Positions 40,331 through 50,500 of a DNA stretch of 64,000 nt are shown in pieces. Source of the stretch: Marinicella gelatinilytica (GTDB taxonomy: Bacteria; Pseudomonadota; Gammaproteobacteria; Xanthomonadales; Marinicellaceae). The DNA lies in the NCBI RefSeq assembly GCF_026410405.1, contig NZ_JAPMLN010000004.1:1-64000 (forward strand), written 5' to 3'. Within the stretch, counting starts at the first letter, position 1. Each line of letters begins with the position of its first letter. The notes beneath the pieces were generated by a model, which worked only from the letters and a program-made list of their open reading frames with translations, was not told the DNA's origin and searched no databases. Both the position numbers and the translations under genes were made by a program.

Positions 40331-40400
40331 AATGCCGTCCTAACATAAATTATAAATCAGTCTCTTATAGCTGTTTTTTTTTACCTGAGAGAACATAAAT

Positions 40401-42266
40401 ATGAAAAAATTACTAATCACCGGAATACTTTTTACCGTCAGCTTCACCATCAACGCACAGGTTCTCAGCGAATCTGATCTGGCTGCGGTTAATGTCGATA
40501 ACATCAACATAATTGAACAAATGAGGCTGGAAAGTGAGAACACCTTCAGTGGCGGTTCGCCTTTTGTTACGGTGGGTGATAACTCCCAATGTGATTATTT
40601 TATTGGTAGCACACGAATTCAGGACGCCATAGATGACAACCATACAGAAATTCGCATTGTTGAGGGCACGTACAAAGAAAATATTGTGATTGACAATAAA
40701 AATGTTCAGCTACTCGGCGGCTATGAAACCTGTTCAGATGCGAATAATGACATTTATAATTTAGACCATGTTTATATCTCGCCAAATTCAGGCAGTGGCA
40801 AACCTGCCATTAAAATCACTGGAGACAGCACCCGAAATTTTGTCAGAATGCGTAGTATCTTCTTATCTCTTGGTGAAGCGCATGGTGGCTTATATATCCC
40901 GGATGCTGATTTAGGCTTAGAAATTGAGAGCAGCATTATTGCCATCAATAAGGGTGGCTATGGCGGTGGTTTGTCCGTGGTCAATGGCCGCACAGATATC
41001 TATACAGATGATTTACGAATCTACCTTAATCGGGCCAGCGTGGTCGGTGGTGGCTTATATTGCAGTGGCTCTAATAACCATATTATTATGGAGACTAAAG
41101 ACATCATCGCACCCATTATTTTTCAGAATGAAGCCACCAATGGTGACGGTGGCGGTGCTTATATTTCAAATGGTTGTAATTTCACCAGTTATTCAGGCAA
41201 TGATGATGATACCTCAGGCATTTCTAATAACGAAGCCGCCGGTGATGGCGGCGGCTTGTACGCGACTTCAGGCGCTAAAGTCTATTTAAATGGTAACCGC
41301 TATTGCAACACGAATAATATCTGTTACGGCGATAATGAAAGACCAGTTAATTTGAGCGGCAATACAGCTGACAGTGATCAAAGTAATATCGGCAGCGGTG
41401 GTGCCATTTATGCCACCGGAGTCAACACTGCGGTCTATGGCAATAACCTTAAAATTAATTTAAATGATGCGAATGGTGGAAATGCCGCTACCATTGCTGA
41501 GGGTGCTTTATTTCAAACCCAGACAACTTATAACAACGGTGCTTACGGACATTCAAATTCTTGCTGGGCCAATGGTCGCTGCAATCAGTTTGTCGGAAAT
41601 AATTCAACGAACATTAATGGTGGCGGTGCCTTTCAGGTCAATAGTGGTGGCCAGTTAGACATTAAACGCAGCCATATCGAAGGTCATTATGCCTATGGCT
41701 CGGCTGTTTTCGATATAAGCAACGGATCCAATTTAAATTTAGAAAGTAGTTATGTGACCGGCAACGGAGACAACACAAAACCCGGCAACAGCTATCCCAT
41801 TGGAGTTTATTCCGGGTCTTCAGCGCGCATCGCCTATTCCACCATTGCTGATAATTATGCACCTGATAACAATGCCACAATTGTTAACAACTCAAGTCAC
41901 CTGGCCATTTATTCAAGCATCATTCATGAGCAATCAAATGCCATGGCTTTAGTTAACAGCAATGTGCTGTCAAGTGAAATCGATTGCCTAATTGTCAACA
42001 AGCGCGGCTATATCAACGACCCAAGAACAATCGAGGCTGACCCTGAATTTGTTGACCGAGCGAACAACAACTACAAACTGAATGCAGCGATCTCTCCGGC
42101 AGTCGATTATTGTGACAACAGCCATGTTCAAACCTCTTTACCGGACACCGATCGTGAACACCGGGGCTGGGATGATTACTCCGTAACGAATGTCTATGGC
42201 GCCTACGATGTCGGCGCAGATGAAAGCTATGATAATGACATTATCTTTAAAGATGATTTTCAATAA
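40401..42266 (+). CDS. secreted parallel beta-helix protein, copy 2
   Basis: 621 residues, paralogue of the preceding gene along its whole length. Signal peptide 1-19 (cleavage after INA). Shared landmarks are FVTVGDNSQCDYFIGSTRIQ, NVQLLGGYETC, GGGLYCSGSNN, GGGAYISNGC, a CWANGRCNQF motif, YSTIADNYAP, SPAVDYC, and the end GADESYDNDIIFKDDFQ. Likely an anchored surface protein of unknown ligand. The paralogues have diverged by many substitutions and small gaps, so the duplication is not recent, although the 3' flank stays almost identical. Confidence 0.85.
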   Translation: MKKLLITGILFTVSFTINAQVLSESDLAAVNVDNINIIEQMRLESENTFSGGSPFVTVGDNSQCDYFIGSTRIQDAIDDNHTEIRIVEGTYKENIVIDNKNVQLLGGYETCSDANNDIYNLDHVYISPNSGSGKPAIKITGDSTRNFVRMRSIFLSLGEAHGGLYIPDADLGLEIESSIIAINKGGYGGGLSVVNGRTDIYTDDLRIYLNRASVVGGGLYCSGSNNHIIMETKDIIAPIIFQNEATNGDGGGAYISNGCNFTSYSGNDDDTSGISNNEAAGDGGGLYATSGAKVYLNGNRYCNTNNICYGDNERPVNLSGNTADSDQSNIGSGGAIYATGVNTAVYGNNLKINLNDANGGNAATIAEGALFQTQTTYNNGAYGHSNSCWANGRCNQFVGNNSTNINGGGAFQVNSGGQLDIKRSHIEGHYAYGSAVFDISNGSNLNLESSYVTGNGDNTKPGNSYPIGVYSGSSARIAYSTIADNYAPDNNATIVNNSSHLAIYSSIIHEQSNAMALVNSNVLSSEIDCLIVNKRGYINDPRTIEADPEFVDRANNNYKLNAAISPAVDYCDNSHVQTSLPDTDREHRGWDDYSVTNVYGAYDVGADESYDNDIIFKDDFQ

Positions 42267-42288
42267 TAACCAGTCAACGCCCAAGAAC

Positions 42289-42329
42289 AAAAAGCCCCGA
42301 ATTCGAAGCCCCGAATTCGGGGCTTTTTT
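42289..42329. terminator. terminator after beta-helix copy 2, with a duplicated arm
   Basis: The functional hairpin is 42306-42329 (AAGCCCCG-AATT-CGGGGCTTTTTT). Just before it lies an extra left arm: AAGCCCCGAATTCG occurs twice in tandem at 42292-42305 and 42306-42319. A tracts on the left let it serve the convergent tex gene too. Confidence 0.9.
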
Positions 42330-42341
42330 ATTACCTTAATA

Positions 42342-44678
42342 TTATTTTCGAGCCTTTTTAAAAGCATCAGCCATGGCGCCGCTGAAAGCGTTGTCTGATC
42401 GAGATTGTGGGCGTTTATTGCCCTGAGCTGATTTTTTTCTGGCTGATTTTCTTACGGGTTTTGCCGAATCTTTTTTGGCACTGACTTGGCTCGGGGCTTG
42501 TTCGGATTTGGCACTTAAAGCAATGCGCTTGCGCTGCACATCAACATCCAGTACCCGTACTTTAATGATGTCGCCGGCTTTAACCACATCGCTTGGGTCT
42601 TTAACAAACTGATCCGCTAATTCAGAAATATGTACCAAGCCATCCTGATGCACACCAATATCCACAAAAGCACCAAAAGCAGTGACATTGGTGACCACCC
42701 CTTCTAAGCGCATACCCGACTCTAAATCGGTCATGGTATGGACTTTATCATCGAAGGTGGCGGTTTTAAATTCACCGCGTGGATCACGCCCGGGTTTTTG
42801 TAATTCCGCCAGAACATCTTTAATGGTGGCCAGACCAAACTGATCATTGGCGAAATCTTGGGCATCAATATTTTTTAACACCCCAACCTGCCCCATCACT
42901 TGTTCAATGGGCTGTTTAATTTGGGTTAAAATTTGCTCAACCAAAGGATAGGCTTCGGGATGAACCGCTGACTGATCCAAAGGCTGCTTACCACCCCGAA
43001 TACGTAAAAAACCAGCACTCTGCTCAAACATTTTTTCGCCTAAACGTGGCACCTCAAGCAATTGTTTACGGTCACTAAATCCGCCGCGCTCGGTTCGAAA
43101 GTCAATGATGTTCTGAGCCACGCTGTCGCTGATACCGGCCACATATTTCAAAATATCCGGCGAAGCGGTGTTGAGGTCCACACCCACTGCGTTCACACAA
43201 TCTTCCACACAGGCCTGTAAAGCTTTATTAAGCCGGCTTTGATTGACATCATGCTGATACTGGCCGACGCCAATGGCTTTGGGGTCAATTTTGACTAATT
43301 CTGCCAAGGGATCTTGCAAACGACGAGCAATTGAAACTGCACCACGATATGAGACATCTAAATCCGGAAACTCGCGAGCTGCTGATTCTGAGGCGGAATA
43401 CACCGATGCCCCGGCTTCTGAAATCATTAATTTTTGGGCTTTAATGTTTTTATTGGTTAATAATTCAGCGGCTAATTGATCAGTTTCTCGCGACGCGGTA
43501 CCGTTGCCGATGGCGATCAAGCTGACCTGATGCTTTTGGCACATTTTGGTTAACGTTAATAAGGCCTGGTCCCATTGCTGTTGGGGTTTGTGCGGATAAA
43601 CGACGGCTTTGTCGATGAGTTGACCGTTATTATCAATCACAACCACTTTAACACCGGTGCGGTAGGCGGGATCCAAACCCATTGTGACGTGGTTACCGGC
43701 GGGCGCAGCTAAAAGCAAATCTCTTAAATTACGGCCAAAAATTTCAATCGCAGCTTCATCGGCCTGATGCCTTAGTTCTGAAGTAAGCTGCAAGGAAAGT
43801 TTTAAATGTAATTTTACTTTCCAGGCCATTTCAATGGTACGCATGAGCCAATCTGAGTTCTTCGCCGGCCATCCCGTAAAATCAATCATTCGACCCAAAG
43901 CCGGATGTGTTTCTTGCGTCTCATCCAGGACACTTGGATGGTCAATACTGACCTGCAAATAACCTTCTTTCTGACCTCGAAGTAATGCCAACATTCGATG
44001 GGACGGTATATTTTTAATGGGCTCCTGAAAATCAAAATAGTCTTTAAAGCGTTCAGCTTTGGGGTCTTTTTCTTTGGTTTTAGGCAACTTTGAAATAATC
44101 ACGGCAGTTTGTTGTAACCAGTCACGCAGCAACTGCACCAAATCAGCATCTTCCGCCAGATTTTCCATGGCAATTTGACGGGCACCTTCTAACGCATCTT
44201 CCTCTGAATTAACCGCTTTGTCCTGATTAATAAACGCTTTAGCCAATAATTCTGGCGATGTGGTCGGTTGTTGAATTAATTGTTCTAATAATGGTTCCAA
44301 TCCGGCTTCACGTGCCATCTGCGCCTTGGTTCTGCGTTTTTTCTTATAAGGTAAATACAGGTCCTCAAGTCGGGTTTTACTGTCCGCTTCCAGTATAGAT
44401 TGCTTTAATGTCGGTGATAATTTATCCTGCTCGGCAATGGCATTTAAAATGGTTTCGCGGCGTTCATTCAACTCACGCACATAGACCAATTTTTCTGCCA
44501 ACAAGCGAAGTTGATTATCATCCAAACCACCGGTCATTTCTTTTCGGTAACGGGCGATAAATGGTACGGTATTACCGGCATCCAGCAATTCAATGGTTTG
44601 CTCAACCTGTTTTCTGTTAGCGGAAATGGTCAAAGCCATTTGTTCAATCTGTGAATCTGTTAGTCCGTTTTGGCTCAT
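42342..44678 (-). CDS. tex: Tex-family RNA-binding transcription accessory protein
   Basis: With the Met at 44678 the protein has 778 residues (E. coli YhgF 773). The longer frame to 44732 adds 18 residues without family support. Layout: N-terminal Tex helices (VPFIARYRKEMTGGLDD), YqgF-like RNase H fold (MGLDPAYRTGVKVVVID), helix-hairpin-helix repeats (DLNTASPDILKYVAGISDS), and an S1 RNA-binding domain at about 645-715 (GMRLEGVVTNVTAFGAFVDIGVHQDGLVHISEL). A basic Lys/Ser/Ala tail follows. Cytoplasmic and nucleic-acid binding. Divergent from the DUF502 gene. Confidence 0.95.
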   Translation of the reverse strand: MSQNGLTDSQIEQMALTISANRKQVEQTIELLDAGNTVPFIARYRKEMTGGLDDNQLRLLAEKLVYVRELNERRETILNAIAEQDKLSPTLKQSILEADSKTRLEDLYLPYKKKRRTKAQMAREAGLEPLLEQLIQQPTTSPELLAKAFINQDKAVNSEEDALEGARQIAMENLAEDADLVQLLRDWLQQTAVIISKLPKTKEKDPKAERFKDYFDFQEPIKNIPSHRMLALLRGQKEGYLQVSIDHPSVLDETQETHPALGRMIDFTGWPAKNSDWLMRTIEMAWKVKLHLKLSLQLTSELRHQADEAAIEIFGRNLRDLLLAAPAGNHVTMGLDPAYRTGVKVVVIDNNGQLIDKAVVYPHKPQQQWDQALLTLTKMCQKHQVSLIAIGNGTASRETDQLAAELLTNKNIKAQKLMISEAGASVYSASESAAREFPDLDVSYRGAVSIARRLQDPLAELVKIDPKAIGVGQYQHDVNQSRLNKALQACVEDCVNAVGVDLNTASPDILKYVAGISDSVAQNIIDFRTERGGFSDRKQLLEVPRLGEKMFEQSAGFLRIRGGKQPLDQSAVHPEAYPLVEQILTQIKQPIEQVMGQVGVLKNIDAQDFANDQFGLATIKDVLAELQKPGRDPRGEFKTATFDDKVHTMTDLESGMRLEGVVTNVTAFGAFVDIGVHQDGLVHISELADQFVKDPSDVVKAGDIIKVRVLDVDVQRKRIALSAKSEQAPSQVSAKKDSAKPVRKSARKKSAQGNKRPQSRSDNAFSGAMADAFKKARK

Positions 44679-44813
44679 ATTTGCATGGTACAATTTAAAA
44701 AAAGCGCATTTTAGCATGAACATTGGTGACATAAAATTTCATGCTAAGATGTGAAACCGCTGCCAATGTGAAAAACAGCGCATCAGCTTTCAATTATTTA
44801 AGAGACTTGTATC

Positions 44814-45431
44814 ATGAAACGTTATTTGCTTAATCCTTTACTCAAAGGTGCCATGGTGGTACTGCCGTTATTAGTCACCGTGTGGATTTTATGGACAGCT
44901 TTTTTATGGCTAAACAGCTTAGGTGTCTCAGCCCTCACTGCTTTAAATTTAAATCAGCTTATTTTTCCGGGCAGCGGTTTAGTTATTATGTTGGTGTTAC
45001 TGGTTATTATTGGTTTGTTATTTCAATTCAGTATCATCAGTTGGTTTTTTCAACGCATGGAAAAAGAGTTACTTCGATTTCCTTTGGTTAAAACCCTCTA
45101 CGGCGCGGTTAAAGATTTGGCCAACATGTTTGACAACACACAACACAAATCACAACAAGTGGCTTTAGTGGATTTAAGCGATAAGGGCTTAGGTATGGCT
45201 GTCGGCATCATTACAGCCGACTCAATCCCAACCGTCATAAAGGATGTTCGTAATAACAGCGATGATTTAGTCACGGTTTATTTGCCGATGAGTTATATGG
45301 TGGGTGGATACACGGTCTTTTTACCCAAGGACAAAGTCACACCCTTAGACTGGACATTTGAAAAAGCCATGCGCTTTGCCCTCACCGCCGGCGTCTCTCA
45401 AGACAAAGATGAAGAGGAACTCTTACCATAA
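44814..45431 (+). CDS. DUF502 membrane protein
   Basis: 205 residues with two membrane helices (about 10-35 and 50-80), followed by a soluble domain with FPLVKTLYGAVKDLANMF, KGLGMAVGIIT, and VYLPMSYMVGGYTVFLPKDKVTPLDWTFEKAMRFALTAGV, all typical of DUF502. Function is unknown. The last 34 bases overlap the 3' end of a convergent small gene on the minus strand. Confidence 0.88.
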   Translation: MKRYLLNPLLKGAMVVLPLLVTVWILWTAFLWLNSLGVSALTALNLNQLIFPGSGLVIMLVLLVIIGLLFQFSIISWFFQRMEKELLRFPLVKTLYGAVKDLANMFDNTQHKSQQVALVDLSDKGLGMAVGIITADSIPTVIKDVRNNSDDLVTVYLPMSYMVGGYTVFLPKDKVTPLDWTFEKAMRFALTAGVSQDKDEEELLP

Positions 45432-45646
45432 TTTCGTTTTAATTGTCTAACGGCATCAGCTTTAGACAGATTGTTCAAAGATTGCGCAGACTTAAAATGT
45501 TGGCCACAAAACCAACCTAAACCTTTGGGGTGGCCCACCATTCCTGGTGGCAAATCCTGATAATCCTTAAACCAGACTAAACCGCTTTCGCCCAAACAAT
45601 CTTCGTTTAAATGTTTTATACATATTTCACAGATGGGTGGTTTCAT
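45398..45646 (-). CDS. small Cys-containing protein, unknown
   Basis: I place the start at 45646 (82 aa, beginning MKPPICEICIKHL). The frame stays open to 45679. CEIC near the N-terminus and a later CGQH in GWFCGQHF could form a small zinc-binding site. WFKDYQDLPPGMVGHPKGLGWFC is a compact conserved-looking core. The C-terminal 11 codons are antisense to the end of the DUF502 gene and read as a Ser run. No close family known to me. Plausibly real because of the motif-rich core and its own intergenic start region. Confidence 0.6.
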   Translation of the reverse strand: MKPPICEICIKHLNEDCLGESGLVWFKDYQDLPPGMVGHPKGLGWFCGQHFKSAQSLNNLSKADAVRQLKRNYGKSSSSSLS

Positions 45647-45738
45647 AACTTCTATAATAACACTTAAACATATAGTCAAGATAGACTTTTACCGTGCCTT
45701 TCAAGTAACATTAAACCTTTTAAATTCTGACTTTATTT

Positions 45739-47409
45739 ATGGCTGAATACATATACACCATGATGGGCGTGAGCAAAACGGTGCCGCCTAATCGAGAAAT
45801 CATTAAAGACATTTCTTTATCATTTTATCCGGGTGCTAAAATTGGTGTTTTAGGCTTGAATGGTTCCGGTAAATCAACGGTTTTACGGATTATGGCCGGC
45901 ATCGATAAAGATTATAGCGGTGAAGCTCGACCGCAGCCGGGAATTAGTATTGGATACTTGCCACAGGAACCTGAATTAGCAGAAGATAAAACCGTTCGTG
46001 ACAATGTAGAATCTGGTATGGGTGAAGTCAAAGCCTTACTCACAGAATTTGATGAGATTAATGCACAATTTGCGGAACCTATGAGCGATGATGAAATGAC
46101 TGATTTGCTGGCGAAACAAGCTGAATTACAAGAAAAAATTGATGCCGCCAATGGCTGGGACATGGATCGCACCATGAACATGGCTGCCGAGGCTTTACGC
46201 TTGCCGCCTTGGGATGCCGTGGTCAAAAACCTTTCCGGCGGTGAAAAACGGCGCGTGGCTTTATGTCAATTATTATTGTCCTCTCCTGATATGTTACTAC
46301 TGGATGAGCCCACCAACCATTTAGATGCCGAAACTGTGGCCTGGCTGGAACGTTATTTGCATGATTTTAAAGGCACCATTGTGGCAGTTACCCATGATCG
46401 CTACTTTTTAGACAATGCCGCTGAGTGGATTTTAGAACTTGATCGGGGTCATGGCATTCCGTGGAAGGGTAATTACAGTTCCTGGTTAGAACAAAAAGAA
46501 AAACGCTTAGAACAAGAGTCTAAACAAGAACAAGCCCACATGAAAACCATCAAACATGAGCTGGAATGGGTACGCACCAACCCCAAAGGTCGTCGCGCTA
46601 AATCCAAAGCCCGTTTACGTCAGTTTGAAGAGTTGCAATCTAAAGACTTCCAAAAACGTAATGAAACCAATCAAATCTATATTCCACCCGGGCCGCGATT
46701 GGGTGAATCTGTAATTGAATTTAAAAACGTCAGCAAGGCTTTTGGTGATAAATATTTAATTGACGACTTATCATTCAAAGTACCCCAAGGCGCCATTGTC
46801 GGCATTATTGGTCCCAATGGTGCCGGTAAAAGTACATTATTCAACATGATTGCCGGTGATGAGCAGCCCGATGAAGGCGAGATTACAGTTGGCCCCACTG
46901 TAGAACTGGCGTATGTGTCGCAATCTCGTGAAGACCTCAATTCTGACAAACAGTTGTGGCAGGAAGTGGCTGATGGTGAAGAAGTGATCAAAGTTGGCAA
47001 TTACTCGGTGCCGGCACGCGCTTGGCTATCCCGATTTAATTTTAAAGGTGCCGACCAGCAAAAACAGGTTAAACACCTCTCCGGTGGTGAACGTAACCGC
47101 CTACAACTGGCCAAAGTGTTAAAAACCGGCGGCAATGTCCTGATGCTCGATGAGCCCACCAACGATTTAGACGTTGAAACCTTACGGGCACTTGAAGAAG
47201 CGATTTTGAACTTTGCCGGTTCGGTTCTGGTGATCTCCCATGATCGCTGGTTCTTAGATCGAATCGCCACCCATATTCTGGCCTTTGAAAATAATTCCCA
47301 TGTGGAGTTTTTTGAGGGCAATTACACAGAATACGAACAAGATTACAAAAACCGTCATGGCAAATCATCTCAACCCGAACGCATTAAGTATCGACCTTTA
47401 AAGGATTAA
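45739..47409 (+). CDS. ettA: energy-dependent translational throttle protein EttA (ABC-F)
   Basis: 556 residues, matching EttA (555). Two ABC domains in tandem and no membrane segment: first Walker A GLNGSGKST, signature LSGGEKRR, Walker B MLLLDEPTNHLD; second Walker A GPNGAGKST, signature LSGGERNR, VLMLDEPTNDLD. The linker between contains the KRLEQESKQEQAHMKTIKHELEWV helices and the Arg/Lys-rich tip (KGRRAKSKARL). It binds the ribosomal E site and gates early elongation according to ATP/ADP. Monocistronic, followed by a strong hairpin. Confidence 0.96.
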   Translation: MAEYIYTMMGVSKTVPPNREIIKDISLSFYPGAKIGVLGLNGSGKSTVLRIMAGIDKDYSGEARPQPGISIGYLPQEPELAEDKTVRDNVESGMGEVKALLTEFDEINAQFAEPMSDDEMTDLLAKQAELQEKIDAANGWDMDRTMNMAAEALRLPPWDAVVKNLSGGEKRRVALCQLLLSSPDMLLLDEPTNHLDAETVAWLERYLHDFKGTIVAVTHDRYFLDNAAEWILELDRGHGIPWKGNYSSWLEQKEKRLEQESKQEQAHMKTIKHELEWVRTNPKGRRAKSKARLRQFEELQSKDFQKRNETNQIYIPPGPRLGESVIEFKNVSKAFGDKYLIDDLSFKVPQGAIVGIIGPNGAGKSTLFNMIAGDEQPDEGEITVGPTVELAYVSQSREDLNSDKQLWQEVADGEEVIKVGNYSVPARAWLSRFNFKGADQQKQVKHLSGGERNRLQLAKVLKTGGNVLMLDEPTNDLDVETLRALEEAILNFAGSVLVISHDRWFLDRIATHILAFENNSHVEFFEGNYTEYEQDYKNRHGKSSQPERIKYRPLKD

Positions 47410-47418
47410 ACAAAGATT

Positions 47419-47450
47419 ACCGCTGTTATTCAATGCAGAATAACAGCGGT
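47419..47450. terminator. perfect 13-bp hairpin after ettA
   Basis: ACCGCTGTTATTC (47419-47431) pairs with GAATAACAGCGGT (47438-47450) around a 6-base loop, and CAAAG/CTTTG can pair outside. There is no real T tract, so it may be a rho-dependent or mRNA-stabilising hairpin rather than a classical terminator. Confidence 0.6.
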
Positions 47451-47504
47451 GTGACTTTGCTTTGGTGCGCAAGCACAGTAAAATATAAGTAAGCCGCCGA
47501 CTGA

Positions 47505-50500
47505 ATGATTATGCGTTTACTGTTTCTATTACTTGTACTGCTGTCCCTAAATGGCCAATTATGGGCCAAAGAAATGCCCGAAGCTTATACCGACTTCCAC
47601 CACGACGATGTTATTCCGCTGTCGTTAAACCCATTAAAATCCGGCCAGCTAAGTTTTACTGTACAAGGTCAAACCATTCAATTGCCGAAAAACCTGACTA
47701 AATCAGGTAACCACACGCATAGCTTTCATCAATCCTTCAGCAATGGCGAACTGAATGCCACATGGGGTGGTGGCGGTTTATTTGGCCAGTTGCGCTTAGC
47801 CAACAACAACTACATTATCACCACCGAAGGTCACGGTATGTGGGCGGTAAAAATGCCTGACAATGCCAGCTATAACAGCTGTGGCGTACAACACAACCAA
47901 GTTTTCGAGCATGATTTAAACCTTAAAACCATTAATCGTAACAACCACAAAAAAGCCGCTGGCACAGTGATTGATTTACTGGTTGTTTATGACCAAGCCA
48001 TAGCTGATCGGTATCCCGGCGAGTTACTGAACGCCCGGGTGCAGCAATATATTCATGTGGCCAACCAAAGTTACGCCAACAGTCAGTTGGACTTGAGCTT
48101 GCGCTTAGTCGGTTTAAAACAAACCGGTTATAACGCTAATAATGCCAATGCCACGCTTCTTGATCAATTACGAAAAACCTTAGCCAATATCAGCCGCTAT
48201 CAAGGTCTTACTGAAGTGCCTGGCTGGCGTGCAGCCACCGGTGCCGATTTGGTTATCTTCTTACGCACCCATGATATTTTAACCCGTGGCAACTGTGGTA
48301 TTGCTTATTTTCCGGCGGGAAACGGTCAACAATTTAACACCTCTTACGGTATTAATATCATGGCTGATGGCGCCAGTAGCTGGTCAGTTTGTACGGATCA
48401 ACTGATGGTTCATGAAATCGGCCACAACTTAGGTGCGGGTCATCATAATGCCGCACTCCAGAACCGTTACCTGCCCGATGCTGCCGGATTTGCTAAGCCA
48501 GGACAATATGGCACCATTATGGGTTCTTTCGGCACCGGCGACCCCAATCGCTTTTTAGAACTCAATTATTTTTCCAGCCCGTATGTACAATGTGGAGGTG
48601 ACGCCTGCGGTGTACCCGGACAACGTGACAATGTTCATGTGATGTCACTCTTAAAAGGGCCGGTCAGTCAGTATTTTCAGTCACAATCCAATGCCCCCTA
48701 CCCGGATGCCTTGACACCTTCAAAAACGGATTCTGATGGTGATGGTATCATTGATCAAGATGATGAATTTCCCTTTGATTCCGGCGAAAGCAAAGACAGT
48801 GACGGTGACGGTGTGGGCGACAACCAGGATGTTTTCCCCCATGATCCCACAGAATGGGCTGATTTCGATGGCGATGGTGCTGGTGATAACAGTGATCCGG
48901 ATATCGACGGCGACGACCATCTCAATAACGTGGATGCCTTTCCCTTCGACCCCAATGAATACAAAGACAGTGACAGTGATGGCGTTGGTGATCATCAGGA
49001 TGCTTTTCCGGATGACCCGACAGAATCATCAGACACAGATGGTGATGGTGTCGGTGATAATGCCGATTTAGACAGCGACAATGATGGTTATCCGGATATT
49101 GACCCCGACAAAGAAGATATCTTAGTCATCAGCGTGAATAACAATCGGATTCTACGTTTTGATGCAGAAACCGGCCGCAGTAAAGGCATTGAAGTCCTGC
49201 CCGATGATGGTCAACTGACATTTCAATCAGATTTGGTGTATGACAGTCACAGCCAACGACTTATTTACAGCACCGCCAGTCGGATTAAATCAATACCGCT
49301 AAGAAATCGTGAACAAGAACCCACGACGCTTGTTTATCCCTATGCTCAGGACAAAACTCAGCTTAATTCAGGTTTTCCCACAGCCTTGGCTTATTTGCTG
49401 AATAACAAATTGCGCGTGGCAAAAACACGCAGCACCAACGACAGTCAGTCTCAGCACGATTACATGGCTGAGTTTTCGATACCGCTGGTCGGGCAAGCAA
49501 AACCTCTGGGCTTGAAATACATTACCACCGAGGAAGAAAGCATTTTAGACTTTTACCAGCAGCAGGACACGCTGTATGCATTGGGATATAACCAGGCACT
49601 TTACAGAGGTCATATCTCCGACTCACAATTACAAAATTTCACACCATCACCCGCTTATTGGCTAAAAAACAGCCGAGCTTTTATCGTCACAGAATCGGGG
49701 CAAATGATTCACACCAAAAGTAATCAACTGGCGATGACAGATGCCGGAACAGGCCAATCTTTAGGCGTATTTGCCCGCACTGCTTCCCTTGGCTATCGAA
49801 ACTTAACCGGCATCACACAAACCCGTGATAATCGCATTATCGTGGCTGATGCCGACAAAAATACCCTGCTCCAATTTAACATGGACGATGAGTTTATGGG
49901 TGAACTGGTAACAGGCTATGGCATGGACGGACCGCATAAAATCATCGCAGTACCGGCGTTAAAAGACCGCTTTTATCAAAACCAGGACAGGGTTATGAGT
50001 CCCAATGCCGGTAACTGGTTTAATCCCGCGAGCTCCGGCCGTGGCTTTAATATCGGTATTTTTAATAAACGTTTACAAGTGCTGTGGTTTACTTATGATC
50101 AGGCCGGATTACCCGTGTGGTATTTTTCTGCCGGTCTACTGGATGGCTTTCATTATCAAGATACTTTACTAAAAGCCACCCAAATTTCTGACAGTGAAGT
50201 CAGCTTTGAACAGGTGGGCGAACTGGCTGTGGTTTTCAGCAACGAACGACAGGCCACAGTCCAATGGCAGTTACATGAGCTGAGTGGTTCTGAAGACATC
50301 CAGTGGCAACAATTTAGTTATGAGCCGGAAGAGGATAATTACACCGGTATGTGGACCCGAGAAGATGCGCCCGGTTGGGGCACCGCTGTGACCACCATTG
50401 GTGAAAAAACTGTGATTACACCTTTCTTGTATGATGCTGCAGGCGAGCCTCGCTGGTTAAGCAGTGATGTGGCTTTGGGCACAAGCCCCTTACAATTTAA

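Noticed and set aside
38760..41700. Repeated GGTGGTGG-type stretches as a possible CRISPR or minisatellite
   Set aside because: The repeats are Gly-Gly-Gly codons in beta-helix rungs, irregularly spaced and without conserved spacer lengths.
48720..49071. Overlapping open frames on both strands across the Asp-rich repeats
   Set aside because: They arise because GAY-GGY rich thrombospondin type 3 repeats read open in other frames. The metalloprotease frame explains the DNA and the others lack starts and composition of real genes.
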